A stretch of 64,000 nucleotides of DNA from Roseibium sp. HPY-6. Its GTDB lineage: Bacteria; Pseudomonadota; Alphaproteobacteria; Rhizobiales; Stappiaceae. Below are positions 18,211 to 28,428 of this stretch, one piece after another. The notes beneath the pieces were generated by a model, which saw nothing but the letters and a program-made list of their open reading frames with translations, had not been told where the DNA came from and made no database searches. Position numbers and translations under genes: made by a program. The stretch spans positions 1,860,001 through 1,924,000 of the forward strand of contig NZ_JBEWCD010000001.1 of assembly GCF_040530035.1 (NCBI RefSeq). Reading direction: 5' to 3'. Numbering within the stretch: position 1 is the first letter of the stretch; each line of letters starts with the position of its first letter.

Positions 18211-21200
18211 ATGCTCAGAACGCTCGAGGAAGGGTCGGACAACCGCGACGCCGGTGGAAAGGACAGCACATCCGAATTGTCGATGCTGCGGGAAGCAGCG
18301 GCGGCTTTGCAGGAAGGCTTTGCCCTTTTTGACGCGGATTTTCAGTTCCGGATGTGCAATGAGAAATTTCTGGGCCTCGCTTTTCCAGAGAGGGCACAAT
18401 TTCCGCAGCCCGGTACAGCAGCCGGCGACATTTTTTTCAGCACTTTTTCCGACGGTTGCTTTGTCTTCTCGAACGACACCGACATCCGCGCTTTGAGTGC
18501 GACCGTCACTGACACGCTGCGTGAAGGCATCAACAAGGTATCGCTTCAACGGCGCGATGGTCGTCATGTCACATTGACTTGCAACCGGACGGAAACCGGT
18601 GGCTATCTTGTGTCCGCTCTGGACGTGACAAGGGAACGCAAGTCAGAACCAAGCGAGAGAGAGATTGCAAATGCGCGTTTGCGCGACGCTGTTGCAGCCT
18701 TGAACGAAGGTTTTGTCGTTTACGACCAGAACAAACGCCTGCTTTATGCCAACAGGCGTTACGCTGAAATGTTGGGACCGCACAAAGACAGCCTCACGCC
18801 CGGTGCTCCCATGCAGGCAATCGTTGGCGAAGCGATTGCAAGCGGGCAGATTACCATCACGCGCGGACCCAAAGGCGGACTGGCCGGGCTCTTCCAGGCT
18901 TTGGAAGAGCAACAAAGCGTCAAACTGGAAGTGGCCGTTGCGGACAACACGCAGCGCGAAATCACGGTCACCAGACTGAACGATGGCGGCATCGTTGCCA
19001 CCGTCCTCGACATTACGGAACAACGGACGACCCAGGCCCGTGCAAGGCAATTGCTCAGTGACGCCATCGAAGGCGTCGATTTCGGAATAGCGCTCGTTGG
19101 CGACGATGAGAGACTGGTATTTGCGAACAAAAAATTCCGCGAAATCGGTGACCCGGACAAGAACCTGCTGATCGCGGGGCGCCCGATGCGCGAAATCCAC
19201 GCCGACGCCATCCGGACAGGACTGTTTCCACTCCCTCCCGGGATGGCAGCCGAAACGCTTCTCGACGAACTGGACAAGACAATCCGGCACGCACAGAAGG
19301 GCTTTCCAATTCCGAACAACCACGGCAGCACGCTCGTGGGAAACGTTTATGAAACGGGCCTGCAAGGCCGGCTCCTGACGATTGAGGACGCGACGGGTCA
19401 AGCCAGGGCCGAACGCCTGTTTACCGATGCCGTTGCGCGTTTGCCGGTTGGTGTTGCGATCGAAGGACCCGATGGCCAGTTCACCCATTGCAACGATGCC
19501 TTTGCAGCTCCGTTTAATCTCACGGCAAAAGAAATTCTGGAACTGTCCGATTTTGAGCGCATCGCAATCCTGGCACCGCAGATCGCAACCATAAAAGGCA
19601 AACCGGTCGGTGATGCCGCTGCCGACGCCTTCCGAAAGGCCGTAAACCTGCAGCGCGCGACACTGATGCCCATGGAAGTCAACTTCAAGGATGGCCGTCA
19701 CTATATTGTAGAACGCGCGGTGACCGGCGATGATGGCAGGGTCGTGGTCGTAACAGATACGACTGAGTTGAAAAAGGCTGAAACGCGAAGCCTGGAAGTT
19801 CTGAACGACGCCATTGAATCGCTGGACGAAGGACTGGCGCTTTTTGACGCCGATCTGAATTTCGTGATGGGCAACCGCAAGTATTTCGATCTCTACTTCA
19901 GCGAAGAACCGCCCCCCAACGGAAACGAAAACCTCGTGTCGATAATGGACCGCCTGTTTGATGCCGGCGTGCTGCTCGTGCCGGATGATACCAACAAGCG
20001 GGACTACATGGAGCATCTGAAGGGTCTTGTTGGCGCCTTTACGAAAAATGAAACGATCAAGCTCGGCGACGGGACGATCTTGCTGGCCTCCGCCCACCAG
20101 ACCGAAATGGACTGCTTTTTGCTTTCCTTTACGGACATCACAGAGCAGCGGAGAGCCGAAGAAGAGCAGCGCGAAGCCGATCTTTTGCTGCGAACGATCG
20201 TGGAGGCTTGCCCTGCGAACTTCCTGGTCTCACGGGTCGAAGACGGTAAAATCATCTATTGTCCGCCGGCATCTCGAGAGCGCTTTGGTTCGATAACGTC
20301 GACGCTCAGCTTCTTTCTGCATCCGGATGACAGAGTAAGGTACCTCAACGCATTGTTGCCGACCGGATCGCTCGACGACTACCGTGTTCAGTTCCGCCGC
20401 GCAGACGGTTCCATCATGCAGGGCCTGACCGCTGCCAGGGTAACGGATTACAAGGGCGAGGACGTGATCGTTTCGTCGACCCGGGATATCTCCGACCAGC
20501 TTGCCATGCAGGAAGAACTTGAGAAACAACGCGAAATTGCACACCAGAACGAGAAGCTTTCCGCCCTCGGAGAACTACTGGCCGGTGTTGCACACGAGCT
20601 CAACAATCCCCTTTCCATCATCGTCGGATACGCCCAGATGCTCGAGGGGAAACTCGATGACCCCGTTTTATCGAAGCGTGTCGACCGCATCGCGCAGGCT
20701 GCCGACCGGAGCGCTCGCATCGTCAAGACCTTCCTGGCGATGGCGCGGCAGAAACCGGCAAAGGTTGAGCAAGTGTCGCTCAACGAAATTATCACTGACG
20801 CACAGGAAATCGCCGGCTACGGCCTCAGGGCGAACGGGACCACCGTGCGCTCAGAGCTCGATGAAACACTTCCCCTTGTCACAGGTGACGGAGATCAGTT
20901 GGTCCAGGTCTTCACCAACCTGATTGTAAATGCGGAACACGCCTTGGCGCCGAAAGGCGAAGACGGCACGCTTTTGCTGCGATCATTTTACGATAGTGAA
21001 AACGACCAGTCGGTCATCGAGATCCGCGACAATGGTCCCGGAATACCTGAAGACCTGCAGGCACGCATTTTCGAACCCTTTTTCACGACCAAGGATGTCG
21101 GTGAGGGAACCGGCGTCGGGCTCGCCTTCAGTCACCGCATTATCGACACGCACGGTGGTGTTCTCGAAGTGGTTTCCTACCCGGATCAGGGAACGAGCTT

Positions 21201-21654
21201 CTTTGTTCGCCTACAATCGGTTGAAGCTGACAAAATGGTCGATACAGCATCTGGAAATTTTGCTGAAAACAGCGCGAAACGGAGAGCTCTGATCATTGAC
21301 GACGAACCGAGTGTCGGCGAACTGATCGGTGATCTCCTGATGGAAATGGGCTGCGAGACAACCCTTTGCGGAGATGCGAGAGAAGCGCTCAACCGCCTTT
21401 CCGAAAGTACATTCGACATGATCATCAGCGACTTCAAAATGCCCGGCATGAATGGTGAGGAGTTTTACAACGCCTTGCTCCAGAAGATGCCGCACTATGC
21501 GGATCGAGTTGGCTACGTAACAGGCGATTCCATGGGAAAAGCCGTCACGCGCTTCTTGTCGCAAAGCGGACGCCCATACATTGAAAAACCGATTTCCAGC
21601 ACAGAGCTGGACGAGCTGGTCAGGCGGCTTGATCCCGGAGAAAAACGGTCATGA
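18211..21654 (+). CDS. Multi-PAS hybrid sensor histidine kinase
   Basis: A 1147-residue cytoplasmic kinase with no membrane segment. Six PAS-like units follow one another; units 1, 2, 3 and 5 begin with related words such as LQEGFALFDADFQF, LNEGFVVYDQNKRL and LDEGLALFDADLNF. A coiled coil leads to the HisKA box with phospho-accepting H795 (GVAHELNNPLSIIVGYAQ). Then come the ATPase domain (DNGPGIPEDL, EGTGVGLAFSH) and a C-terminal receiver with phospho-acceptor D1074 (IISDFKMPGMNG). The stop overlaps the next gene's start (ATGA), so it is cotranslated with the PhoB-type regulator. The many PAS units suggest intracellular redox or ligand sensing; the signal is unknown. Confidence 0.93.
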   Translation: MLRTLEEGSDNRDAGGKDSTSELSMLREAAAALQEGFALFDADFQFRMCNEKFLGLAFPERAQFPQPGTAAGDIFFSTFSDGCFVFSNDTDIRALSATVTDTLREGINKVSLQRRDGRHVTLTCNRTETGGYLVSALDVTRERKSEPSEREIANARLRDAVAALNEGFVVYDQNKRLLYANRRYAEMLGPHKDSLTPGAPMQAIVGEAIASGQITITRGPKGGLAGLFQALEEQQSVKLEVAVADNTQREITVTRLNDGGIVATVLDITEQRTTQARARQLLSDAIEGVDFGIALVGDDERLVFANKKFREIGDPDKNLLIAGRPMREIHADAIRTGLFPLPPGMAAETLLDELDKTIRHAQKGFPIPNNHGSTLVGNVYETGLQGRLLTIEDATGQARAERLFTDAVARLPVGVAIEGPDGQFTHCNDAFAAPFNLTAKEILELSDFERIAILAPQIATIKGKPVGDAAADAFRKAVNLQRATLMPMEVNFKDGRHYIVERAVTGDDGRVVVVTDTTELKKAETRSLEVLNDAIESLDEGLALFDADLNFVMGNRKYFDLYFSEEPPPNGNENLVSIMDRLFDAGVLLVPDDTNKRDYMEHLKGLVGAFTKNETIKLGDGTILLASAHQTEMDCFLLSFTDITEQRRAEEEQREADLLLRTIVEACPANFLVSRVEDGKIIYCPPASRERFGSITSTLSFFLHPDDRVRYLNALLPTGSLDDYRVQFRRADGSIMQGLTAARVTDYKGEDVIVSSTRDISDQLAMQEELEKQREIAHQNEKLSALGELLAGVAHELNNPLSIIVGYAQMLEGKLDDPVLSKRVDRIAQAADRSARIVKTFLAMARQKPAKVEQVSLNEIITDAQEIAGYGLRANGTTVRSELDETLPLVTGDGDQLVQVFTNLIVNAEHALAPKGEDGTLLLRSFYDSENDQSVIEIRDNGPGIPEDLQARIFEPFFTTKDVGEGTGVGLAFSHRIIDTHGGVLEVVSYPDQGTSFFVRLQSVEADKMVDTASGNFAENSAKRRALIIDDEPSVGELIGDLLMEMGCETTLCGDAREALNRLSESTFDMIISDFKMPGMNGEEFYNALLQKMPHYADRVGYVTGDSMGKAVTRFLSQSGRPYIEKPISSTELDELVRRLDPGEKRS

Positions 21655-22367
21655 ATGCAATGCAGGACAACAGACTTATTCTTGTGTGTGATGATGAACC
21701 GCACCTTAGAGAAATGGTTGCCGAGTATCTGAGCGAGCGCGGCTATGCCGTGATTGAAGCTGCCAGTGCCTCCGACATGAAAACCAGCCTTGAGACAAAC
21801 ACACCCGACCTGATCGTTTTGGACGTGAATATGCCGGGAACAGATGGTTTGACCGCGCTTCGTGAACTGCGCGCAACCTCTGAAATCCCGGTCATCATGC
21901 TTACAGCTGCGAGTGAAGTGATTGATCGGGTGATCGGTCTTGAAATGGGCGCTGACGATTACGTCGGCAAACCCGTCGACCTGCGCGAACTCGAAGCCCG
22001 CATCAAAGCGACCCTTCGCCGTCAGAACGTGGTGAACACCGAGATTGAGCAAAAGGAAAAAATGGGCGGTACGGTTGCGTTCGGTATTTGCCGGCTTGAT
22101 CTCGACGGAGCAAGACTTTTTGGAAAAGGCGGCGATGAAATCCCGCTTACCGCCATGGAGTTTAGCCTGCTCAAAGTCTTTGCGGAAAATCGTGGGCGTG
22201 TGCTCAACCGCGATCAGCTTCTGGAACAGGCCCACGACAAGGGCTGGGAACCTTTCGACCGCTCCATTGATTTGAGAATCTCGCGCCTGAGACGAAAAAT
22301 CGAGATCAATCCGACAAAACCCGAAACGATCCGGACCGTGCGCGGCATCGGGTATGTCTTCGACTAA
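21651..22367 (+). CDS. OmpR/PhoB-family response regulator
   Basis: A 238-residue two-domain regulator. The receiver has the acidic pair in VCDDEPHLRE, phospho-acceptor D58 (VLDVNMPGTDGL) and the lysine in DDYVGKPVDLREL. The C-terminal winged helix (FSLLKVFAENRGRVLNRDQL, then DLRISRLRRKIE) is of the OmpR type. It overlaps the hybrid kinase gene by four bases and is its probable partner. It faces the LapG-type protease gene convergently, 57 bases away, so it does not share that gene's promoter. Confidence 0.95.
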   Translation: MNAMQDNRLILVCDDEPHLREMVAEYLSERGYAVIEAASASDMKTSLETNTPDLIVLDVNMPGTDGLTALRELRATSEIPVIMLTAASEVIDRVIGLEMGADDYVGKPVDLRELEARIKATLRRQNVVNTEIEQKEKMGGTVAFGICRLDLDGARLFGKGGDEIPLTAMEFSLLKVFAENRGRVLNRDQLLEQAHDKGWEPFDRSIDLRISRLRRKIEINPTKPETIRTVRGIGYVFD

Positions 22368-22424
22368 TTGCCGGAAAAGTGCGTCGCCGCCGCGGCATGA
22401 AATCGACGCCTGGTGTGCCGTTTA

Positions 22425-23153
22425 TCACCTGGCGAGATAGAACCCCCGAACCGTTGCGACCGCTGCAAGGGTGTCGCCTTGCATACCGCGTTCCGACATC
22501 GGATAACGATATCGGTTGTCCAGGATCAGCGTTTGCCCGGTTTCGACCTCTAAGGCCATGTGACCCGTACCTGACGCCGTTTGAAGGATGAGAAGCTTCA
22601 TGTCCGCCGCGCGGTACCCGGCTGAAATCAGAACCGCGCGTTTTAAAAGGACGTGATCTTCACAATCGCCGGCTCCCTGGAGAAGCGTCGACAAGGGATT
22701 GGCCCAGTGATCATCGGCCTCGCTGTCGCGCACATAGCGGATGCTGCCGGAAAACAGTTTTTGAACCAGAGCGGGCTGTTGGGCAGAGCGCACGGATTTA
22801 ACATGCGCAACGACTTTCGACCAGATTGCCGCGCGCGGATCACGGCAAGCACCCCTCGTACAGGAATTCAGCCACATAGCCTCAGCGTCAAGTCGCGCTC
22901 TGGTCATTGCCCAGCGCCGCGCGAGCACTGTGTCTGATCTGCGTATGAATTCCTGTCCGCCATCAGCCTGAAGAGAGGCTTTGATCACCGGCTCCCGACC
23001 GGTTTCCAAAATCGTTTGAGGTATGTGATGTGCAATTTCAGCGGCGCGCTTGAACTCCATCGACTTCGCCGGAAGTGCTGTTCCAACGAAAGCCACTAAG
23101 ACGAAAAAGAACAAGAACACATCTGCTCTTGGAGCACCACAAGCGAAACGCAT
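22425..23153 (-). CDS. Periplasmic transglutaminase-like cysteine protease (LapG-like, BTLCP)
   Basis: A 242-residue protein with a signal peptide (FLFFFVLVAFVGTALPAKS). The catalytic triad of bacterial transglutaminase-like cysteine proteases is visible: C164 in GAGDCEDH, H198 in GTGHMALEVE and D212 in LILDNRYRYP. In Pseudomonas, LapG of this family cuts the LapA adhesin near its N-terminus when cyclic-di-GMP falls. Here it is the last gene of a minus-strand run with all three type I secretion genes, opposite the RTX protein gene. No LapD-type receptor is encoded in the window, so control would differ or come from elsewhere. The LapG assignment is strong by triad and context. Confidence 0.85.
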   Translation of the reverse strand: MRFACGAPRADVFLFFFVLVAFVGTALPAKSMEFKRAAEIAHHIPQTILETGREPVIKASLQADGGQEFIRRSDTVLARRWAMTRARLDAEAMWLNSCTRGACRDPRAAIWSKVVAHVKSVRSAQQPALVQKLFSGSIRYVRDSEADDHWANPLSTLLQGAGDCEDHVLLKRAVLISAGYRAADMKLLILQTASGTGHMALEVETGQTLILDNRYRYPMSERGMQGDTLAAVATVRGFYLAR

Positions 23154-23188
23154 CGACCTCTGACCTGTTCAGGCGCGCCGATACTTGC

Positions 23189-24493
23189 TTATCTTTCTCT
23201 TAGAGCTTCCGAGCGCGCCTTGATTATTGGCTTCAACAGATAGTCGAGCACCGTTTTATTGCCGGTTAATATGGATGCACTCACGACCATTCCCGGTATT
23301 ATTGGTAAACGGTTGCTTTCCGCACCGAGCCAATTTCGGTCTGTTCGCAAGACAACCCTGTAAAAGGTGTTTCCGTCTTCATTTGTGATCGTATCCGCAC
23401 CGATGCGCTCCACCACGCCCGGCAGATCCCCATAAACCGTGTAGTCATACGCCGTCACCCGGACTCGGGCAGTCTGCCCCGGGAACAGGAAAGCGACATC
23501 CTGCGGGCGGATTTGTGCTTCAATCAACAGGGTATCGTCGAGCGGAACGATTTCCGAAATGCTTTCGCCGGGTGACACGACCGCACCGATGGTTGCAACA
23601 GAAAACTTGTTGATGATGCCGCGAACCGGAGCCCTCAACACAGTTCGCTGCACCTTGTCTGTCGCTGATTTGATGGTTTCATCGAGAACCGTCAGCTCGT
23701 TCAACGTCTGCGTCAGATCCTCGTGCGCTTGCGCACGGAAGCCCAGAACCGCGCTTTCCAGACGTGCCGACGCTTCTGTAATGGCTGCTTCAGAGCGCGG
23801 AATGGATGCGTTCAGAAGTTCTACCTCGAGCTTGCCTCCCTGTGCTTCCCGCTCAAGCCGCAAAAGATCCATCTTGGGATAGGCACCGGCAGCCGACAAT
23901 TCCCGCGCACTTTGCAGCTCTTCGTTCAAAAGGTCGGCAGACAACTGAACGCTGACAAGCCGCGTCTCAAGTTCGACTTTCTCAAGCTGTCTTTGAGACA
24001 GCTGCTGCTCGATAACCGAAAGTTCTTGTTTGAGCGCCGCTTCACGGGCTTCGAACAAGGCCAATTCACGCGCCGACGCCTGTTCATCCGCGCCGTCCTG
24101 CAACTCGAGTGGCCTTCCCTGGGCCTCGGCATCGAGGCGCCGCGCCCGCATGACCAGAGCGCGTCGTTGCTGCTGAAGCTCTCCCAGACTGGCGGCAAAA
24201 CCTGTGTCGTCTATCCTGACCAGCGCCTGGCCGGCCTCGACGACATCTCCTTCGCGGACATACATTTCCGCAACAAGCCCGCCTTCTAGGGATTCCACGA
24301 CCTGGATCTGACTTGACGGAATGACGCGTCCGTCGCCGGTCGTGACTTCTTCGATTTTGGCAAAGTAAGCCCAGACCACAAGCGCGCCGAGCAAGAAAAG
24401 TGCTGCGCACAAGATGCCCCAGATCCCGGCATTGCTGCGTTGTTCGAGTGCCGCCCTCACATCATTTGCGAAGTTTTCGTCAAGCCGGGGCAC
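23189..24493 (-). CDS. Type I secretion membrane fusion protein (HlyD/LapC family)
   Basis: A 434-residue adaptor with a short cytoplasmic N-terminus, one membrane segment (WGILCAALFLLGALVVWAYF) and a long periplasmic coiled coil (residues about 95-260) between two lipoyl halves (GGLVAEMYVREGDVVEAGQ and RTVLRAPVRGIINK). The C-terminal beta domain is typical of HlyD/LapC. Its GTG start overlaps the end of the ABC exporter gene by 14 bases. It connects the ABC exporter to the TolC-like channel encoded upstream in the same operon. Confidence 0.93.
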   Translation of the reverse strand: MPRLDENFANDVRAALEQRSNAGIWGILCAALFLLGALVVWAYFAKIEEVTTGDGRVIPSSQIQVVESLEGGLVAEMYVREGDVVEAGQALVRIDDTGFAASLGELQQQRRALVMRARRLDAEAQGRPLELQDGADEQASARELALFEAREAALKQELSVIEQQLSQRQLEKVELETRLVSVQLSADLLNEELQSARELSAAGAYPKMDLLRLEREAQGGKLEVELLNASIPRSEAAITEASARLESAVLGFRAQAHEDLTQTLNELTVLDETIKSATDKVQRTVLRAPVRGIINKFSVATIGAVVSPGESISEIVPLDDTLLIEAQIRPQDVAFLFPGQTARVRVTAYDYTVYGDLPGVVERIGADTITNEDGNTFYRVVLRTDRNWLGAESNRLPIIPGMVVSASILTGNKTVLDYLLKPIIKARSEALRER

Positions 24494-26756
24494 GACCGCC
24501 TCCCGAACCCGATGTTTGCGTATTATAGCCTGCCTGAGCGCCAGCCTTCAGGCGCGCAACAACAACATCCTTCGGACCGTCCATGATCAGCTTGCCCTTG
24601 TCGAGCAAAAGGATGCGGTCGACCAGATCAAGGGGGCCGTCCCGATGCGTTGCTATGAAGAGGGTGACCCCTTCATCTGCAATTTGCCTGAGGCGATCAC
24701 AGAGTTGTTTTTCCGACATGACGTCGAGATAAGCGGTGGGTTCGTCCAGGCAGATGATGCCCGGCGACCGGATCAGGCATCTGGCAAGCGCAACAGCCTG
24801 CCTTTGGCCGCCCGACAGACTGCGGCCGCGTTCCTCAATATGCATCTCCAACCCGTCCGGATGATGCGATGAAAAGAAATCAACGCCAGCCAGGTGAACC
24901 GCACGCTCAAGTTCCTGCGCGGAGGCATAGGGAGCACCGATAAGTATGTTTTCGCGCAAGCTCCCGGTAAACAGTTCTGCGTCTTGAAGACACAAGCCGA
25001 CAGTGGCCCGCATATCGGCCGCCGAATACTGCCTTGTATCGGCACCACCCAGTGAATAGGTTCCGGATTGGGGCTCGTATAACCCCGACAAGATGCGCAC
25101 AAGCGAACTTTTGCCAGAACCGACACGGCCTATGATACCGATCCTTTCACCGCTTTTCGCAGAAAAACTGACGCTGTCCAGTGCCGGTACAGAATTGCCG
25201 GGATAGGTAAGCGATACGCTTTCAAACACGATGGACGCCTTATCGGGCGCAGCAACGCCGCGCGCGGTAAATCCTGCCTCAGTCTCGCATTTCATAAGCC
25301 CGTCGAGGCTTCTGAGCGCGCTGCGGGCATGAAGAAGACGCGCAAGGGTCTGCGAGATGTTGTTCAGCGGTGCGAGCACACGGCCGGCCAGTATGTTTGC
25401 TGCGATCAGGGCCCCGACTGTAATCCGGCCATCGAGGACAAGAAAAACACCCCAAACCACGATTACGATGGAGACAAGCTGGAATACGACCGAGGTAAAC
25501 GACGAAGCAACGTTGGCCCAGTATCTCGCCGCTGTCGTTGAACGGCTCGCTGCTGCAACCGCCCTGTCCCAGTGCCTGCGAAACCAGCTCTCTGCACCGC
25601 TTACCTTGATCGTTTCGAGCGAAGAAACGGTTTCCACCAGAAGTGCCTGGCGCCGTGCGGCATCCCTCTGTCCGCTTTCAAGCGCTCTTGAGAGCGGCAT
25701 CTGCACAAAACCTGTCACGGCAATCACGACCGGGACGGCCAAAGCCGGCACCCATGCGAGAGGCCCCACTAGGAACCACATCACCCACACGAACACGCCG
25801 ATGAACAGAAGATCGGTCACGGCGATCACGGATGACGACGTCAGCGCGTCACGAACGGAATCCAGGTCGCGAACCTGATTGGCGACGGCACCCGTAGACG
25901 CTGGCCGTCCCGACATCTTCAGTCGCAGGAAGTGATCGAACATGCGCCCGGCGACTGCCATGTCGACCCGCCTGCCTGTTTCGTCGACGATCTTCATGCG
26001 CAACATCTTGAAGACGAAATCAAACAGGAAAGCGATCAGGACACCGAGCGTCAGCACCCAGAGCGTCGAAATCGCCAGATTCGGGATGACCCTGTCATAG
26101 ACGTTCATGATGAAGAGCGGACTTGCGAGCGCCAACAGATTGCCGATCAGAGCGGCTATCACGACTTGCGTGTAATTCGGCCAGAAACGGCGAACAGCTG
26201 ACCAGAACCAGTCCCGGGGTGTCTGCACGGCGGCATGCTGCTTCTCGTTTCCCGGCTTAAGACTGACAAACACAACAACGGGATGCTTTTCACCTGTCAG
26301 CTCAGACAGTGCAACACTTCTTGAGCCTCCCGGTATCACGGGTGAGCACACACGCGCAGTTCCCTCTGCGCGGACTATTTTTTCCACGACGACGGCCGGC
26401 TCGCCTTCCTGCACAATGATGACCGGAAGCGTCACGATCGGCACGTTTGTAATGTCGCGTTGTTCAATCCGAACGTCGAGCCCAAGCCGGTCCGCAGCCT
26501 CCGGAAGGCAACTGACAGGAAGCCCCGTGGCATCGGTCGGCAGACCACGCAGCAGTTCTGCTGAATTGGCGACGCGCCCGTGGTAGCGGGCGATCCAGTT
26601 CAATGCTTCCAAAAGGCCGTTGGCAGTGTGCTTGTTCGAGCCAGAAGACTGAAGATCCTCCTCGGCGATTGCAGTGCCGGTTCGGCGCTGGTCCAGGCGG
26701 ATTGTCTGCTCTCCTCCATCCACGGCGACTGCCTCACCACTTCCGCAGCGGTTCAA
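24480..26756 (-). CDS. Type I secretion ABC exporter with C39-like domain (LapB family)
   Basis: A fused permease-ATPase of up to 758 residues. Residues about 40-170 form a C39-like domain that lacks the catalytic cysteine (ANGLLEALNWIARYHG at the expected site), so it recognises rather than cleaves substrates, as in RTX exporters. Six helices follow, then the ATPase: Walker A lysine K549 (GRVGSGKSSL), signature LSGGQRQAVALAR and Walker B IICLDEPTA. The longest frame begins with TTG at 26756; a GTG at 26723 with GTGAGG upstream is an equally good start. It overlaps the channel gene and the adaptor gene, which indicates one operon. Confidence 0.93.
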   Translation of the reverse strand: MNRCGSGEAVAVDGGEQTIRLDQRRTGTAIAEEDLQSSGSNKHTANGLLEALNWIARYHGRVANSAELLRGLPTDATGLPVSCLPEAADRLGLDVRIEQRDITNVPIVTLPVIIVQEGEPAVVVEKIVRAEGTARVCSPVIPGGSRSVALSELTGEKHPVVVFVSLKPGNEKQHAAVQTPRDWFWSAVRRFWPNYTQVVIAALIGNLLALASPLFIMNVYDRVIPNLAISTLWVLTLGVLIAFLFDFVFKMLRMKIVDETGRRVDMAVAGRMFDHFLRLKMSGRPASTGAVANQVRDLDSVRDALTSSSVIAVTDLLFIGVFVWVMWFLVGPLAWVPALAVPVVIAVTGFVQMPLSRALESGQRDAARRQALLVETVSSLETIKVSGAESWFRRHWDRAVAAASRSTTAARYWANVASSFTSVVFQLVSIVIVVWGVFLVLDGRITVGALIAANILAGRVLAPLNNISQTLARLLHARSALRSLDGLMKCETEAGFTARGVAAPDKASIVFESVSLTYPGNSVPALDSVSFSAKSGERIGIIGRVGSGKSSLVRILSGLYEPQSGTYSLGGADTRQYSAADMRATVGLCLQDAELFTGSLRENILIGAPYASAQELERAVHLAGVDFFSSHHPDGLEMHIEERGRSLSGGQRQAVALARCLIRSPGIICLDEPTAYLDVMSEKQLCDRLRQIADEGVTLFIATHRDGPLDLVDRILLLDKGKLIMDGPKDVVVARLKAGAQAGYNTQTSGSGGGRAPA

Positions 26757-28206
26757 TCAGACCTCTTGATCCCACGAACCAGGGAACTTCGGTCGGGCCG
26801 GCCTGGCTTTCGGGTGGCGCGCTCACGCCCACCGAAGACAGAAGACTGCCGGTCGAGGCCAGAAGCCGGTAGCGCGAAAAAATTGCAATTGTCTGTGAAC
26901 TGATCAGTTGGACGCGCGACGTAAAGGCGGAATTCTGCGCAATCAGAAGATCGAGAAGGTCGCGCAAGCCGGCCTCATATTCCTTTTCATAGCTCACGAT
27001 CACCGCTTCAGCGGCCACCGTTTGCTCCCCCAATGCCTTAAGACGAATATCGTTGGTGACAATGTCACTCCAGGATCGCCGCACGCTTTCATCGACTGTG
27101 CGGCGCAGGTGATCCAGTTGAAGTTTGCTTTCCGTCACCTTCTCTCCCAATTGACGCCGCCGGCTGGTATCAATGGTCCCGTTGAAGAGGTTCCACGACA
27201 TGGTCATGCGAACGGCAAATTCGTTGTTGCGTCCCGGCGTTCCATCCAGATCCTCACCTACAGACGCGACGCCTTCCATACCCAGGTTGGGCAGGAACAA
27301 CGATTGCGACTTGTCGTAGTCGGCCGTTGCCGCATCGACATCTGCAGAGCCCGCCCTCAGCGAGGGGTGGTTGCTGCGCGCTGTCGCAATCGCGTTCGCC
27401 TGCGAGCCGGGCATGGACTTGGGCCTATGGGGCGCTTTCAGCGTCGGCGGTGCAACGCCTATGACGCTTTCAAAGCGGGCATTTGCGGCCCCCAGTTCCC
27501 TTAGAACATCGGCGCGCACGGCATGAACCGCTGCAACACGTTCCTCGGCCTGCCTCAGTTCGCTCTCCGTTGCAGATCCACCCTGGACCTTCGTACGCAC
27601 GATCCCGAGAAGCCGCACGTGCTGACGGATGTTCTCGTCCGCAGCTGCCAGGATGCGGTGATGCCGGTAAACATCGAGAAAGGCTTCGGCAGCGTCCAGA
27701 CCGATCAGTTCTGCACGTTCCATGACCCGTGCCGCCGAGCCATCGACACGAGCGGCCTGACGGTAGATCTCGTTTGCTCTTGAAAAACCATCAAAAAAGA
27801 CCTGTCTGGCGGTTAAGGTCGCATCTCTAGCGTTACGCCATTCCCGGTTGTCGGTTACATCAAGTGAATTGGGCCGGTCGATGTACTGCGCTCCAAATGA
27901 GGCGTCGAGATCCACCTTGGGCAGATAGGCACCCTTTGCCTGATCGTATTCGAAATCGACGGAACGACGATTGGCGGCGGCCGCCAACACCTGCGGGTTT
28001 GTCGTGACGGCCCGGCCGATGGCTTCGTCCAGGGTCATTGCCAACACGCGCGGTGAACCAGCAATCGTAAACACAGCAAGAAGCACGAATAGAAAAAACT
28101 GCCGACGACCGCAGTGAAACGGAAGCGAATATTTTATGGCCGCGTTGCTCAATACAAACTCAAGTTGAGTTTTACGCCACATTCTACCCTGCCCAATACC
28201 CACCAA
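26734..28206 (-). CDS. TolC-family outer-membrane secretion channel (LapE-like)
   Basis: A protein of up to 490 residues with a signal peptide ending SPRVLA before the mature start MTLDEAIGRAVTTNPQVL, the classic N-terminus of TolC/LapE channels. Two homologous halves of long helices follow, with the second-half pattern FNGTIDTSRRRQLGEKV. An ATG eight codons downstream (MWRKTQ) is an alternative start. It is the first gene of the secretion operon and diverges from the RTX protein gene across about 220 AT-rich bases, which must hold both promoters. Confidence 0.93.
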   Translation of the reverse strand: MVGIGQGRMWRKTQLEFVLSNAAIKYSLPFHCGRRQFFLFVLLAVFTIAGSPRVLAMTLDEAIGRAVTTNPQVLAAAANRRSVDFEYDQAKGAYLPKVDLDASFGAQYIDRPNSLDVTDNREWRNARDATLTARQVFFDGFSRANEIYRQAARVDGSAARVMERAELIGLDAAEAFLDVYRHHRILAAADENIRQHVRLLGIVRTKVQGGSATESELRQAEERVAAVHAVRADVLRELGAANARFESVIGVAPPTLKAPHRPKSMPGSQANAIATARSNHPSLRAGSADVDAATADYDKSQSLFLPNLGMEGVASVGEDLDGTPGRNNEFAVRMTMSWNLFNGTIDTSRRRQLGEKVTESKLQLDHLRRTVDESVRRSWSDIVTNDIRLKALGEQTVAAEAVIVSYEKEYEAGLRDLLDLLIAQNSAFTSRVQLISSQTIAIFSRYRLLASTGSLLSSVGVSAPPESQAGPTEVPWFVGSRGLIEPLRKW

Positions 28207-28428
28207 CTAAGTTAATCGGAACAGATTTTCCAATAGCAAGAAACTTACCTTGCGGTAGCCTCTCAGCCTGCCACAGCTGAAAGCGTATATTATTCAACCC
28301 ACTCGATAACCATAACGCAGTTTATTTGGACGCAGCAAAGATTTTTTGTTAAAAAAGTGCTAAGTGGCCTGATAGTGTTTTAACTTTCGATATCGTGTAA
28401 TTCTTAACCATACCGGTGAACGTGAATC

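Noticed and set aside
18643..20097. A 484-codon open frame on the minus strand
   Set aside because: It is antisense to the PAS region of the hybrid kinase, whose own frame is strongly supported by motifs.
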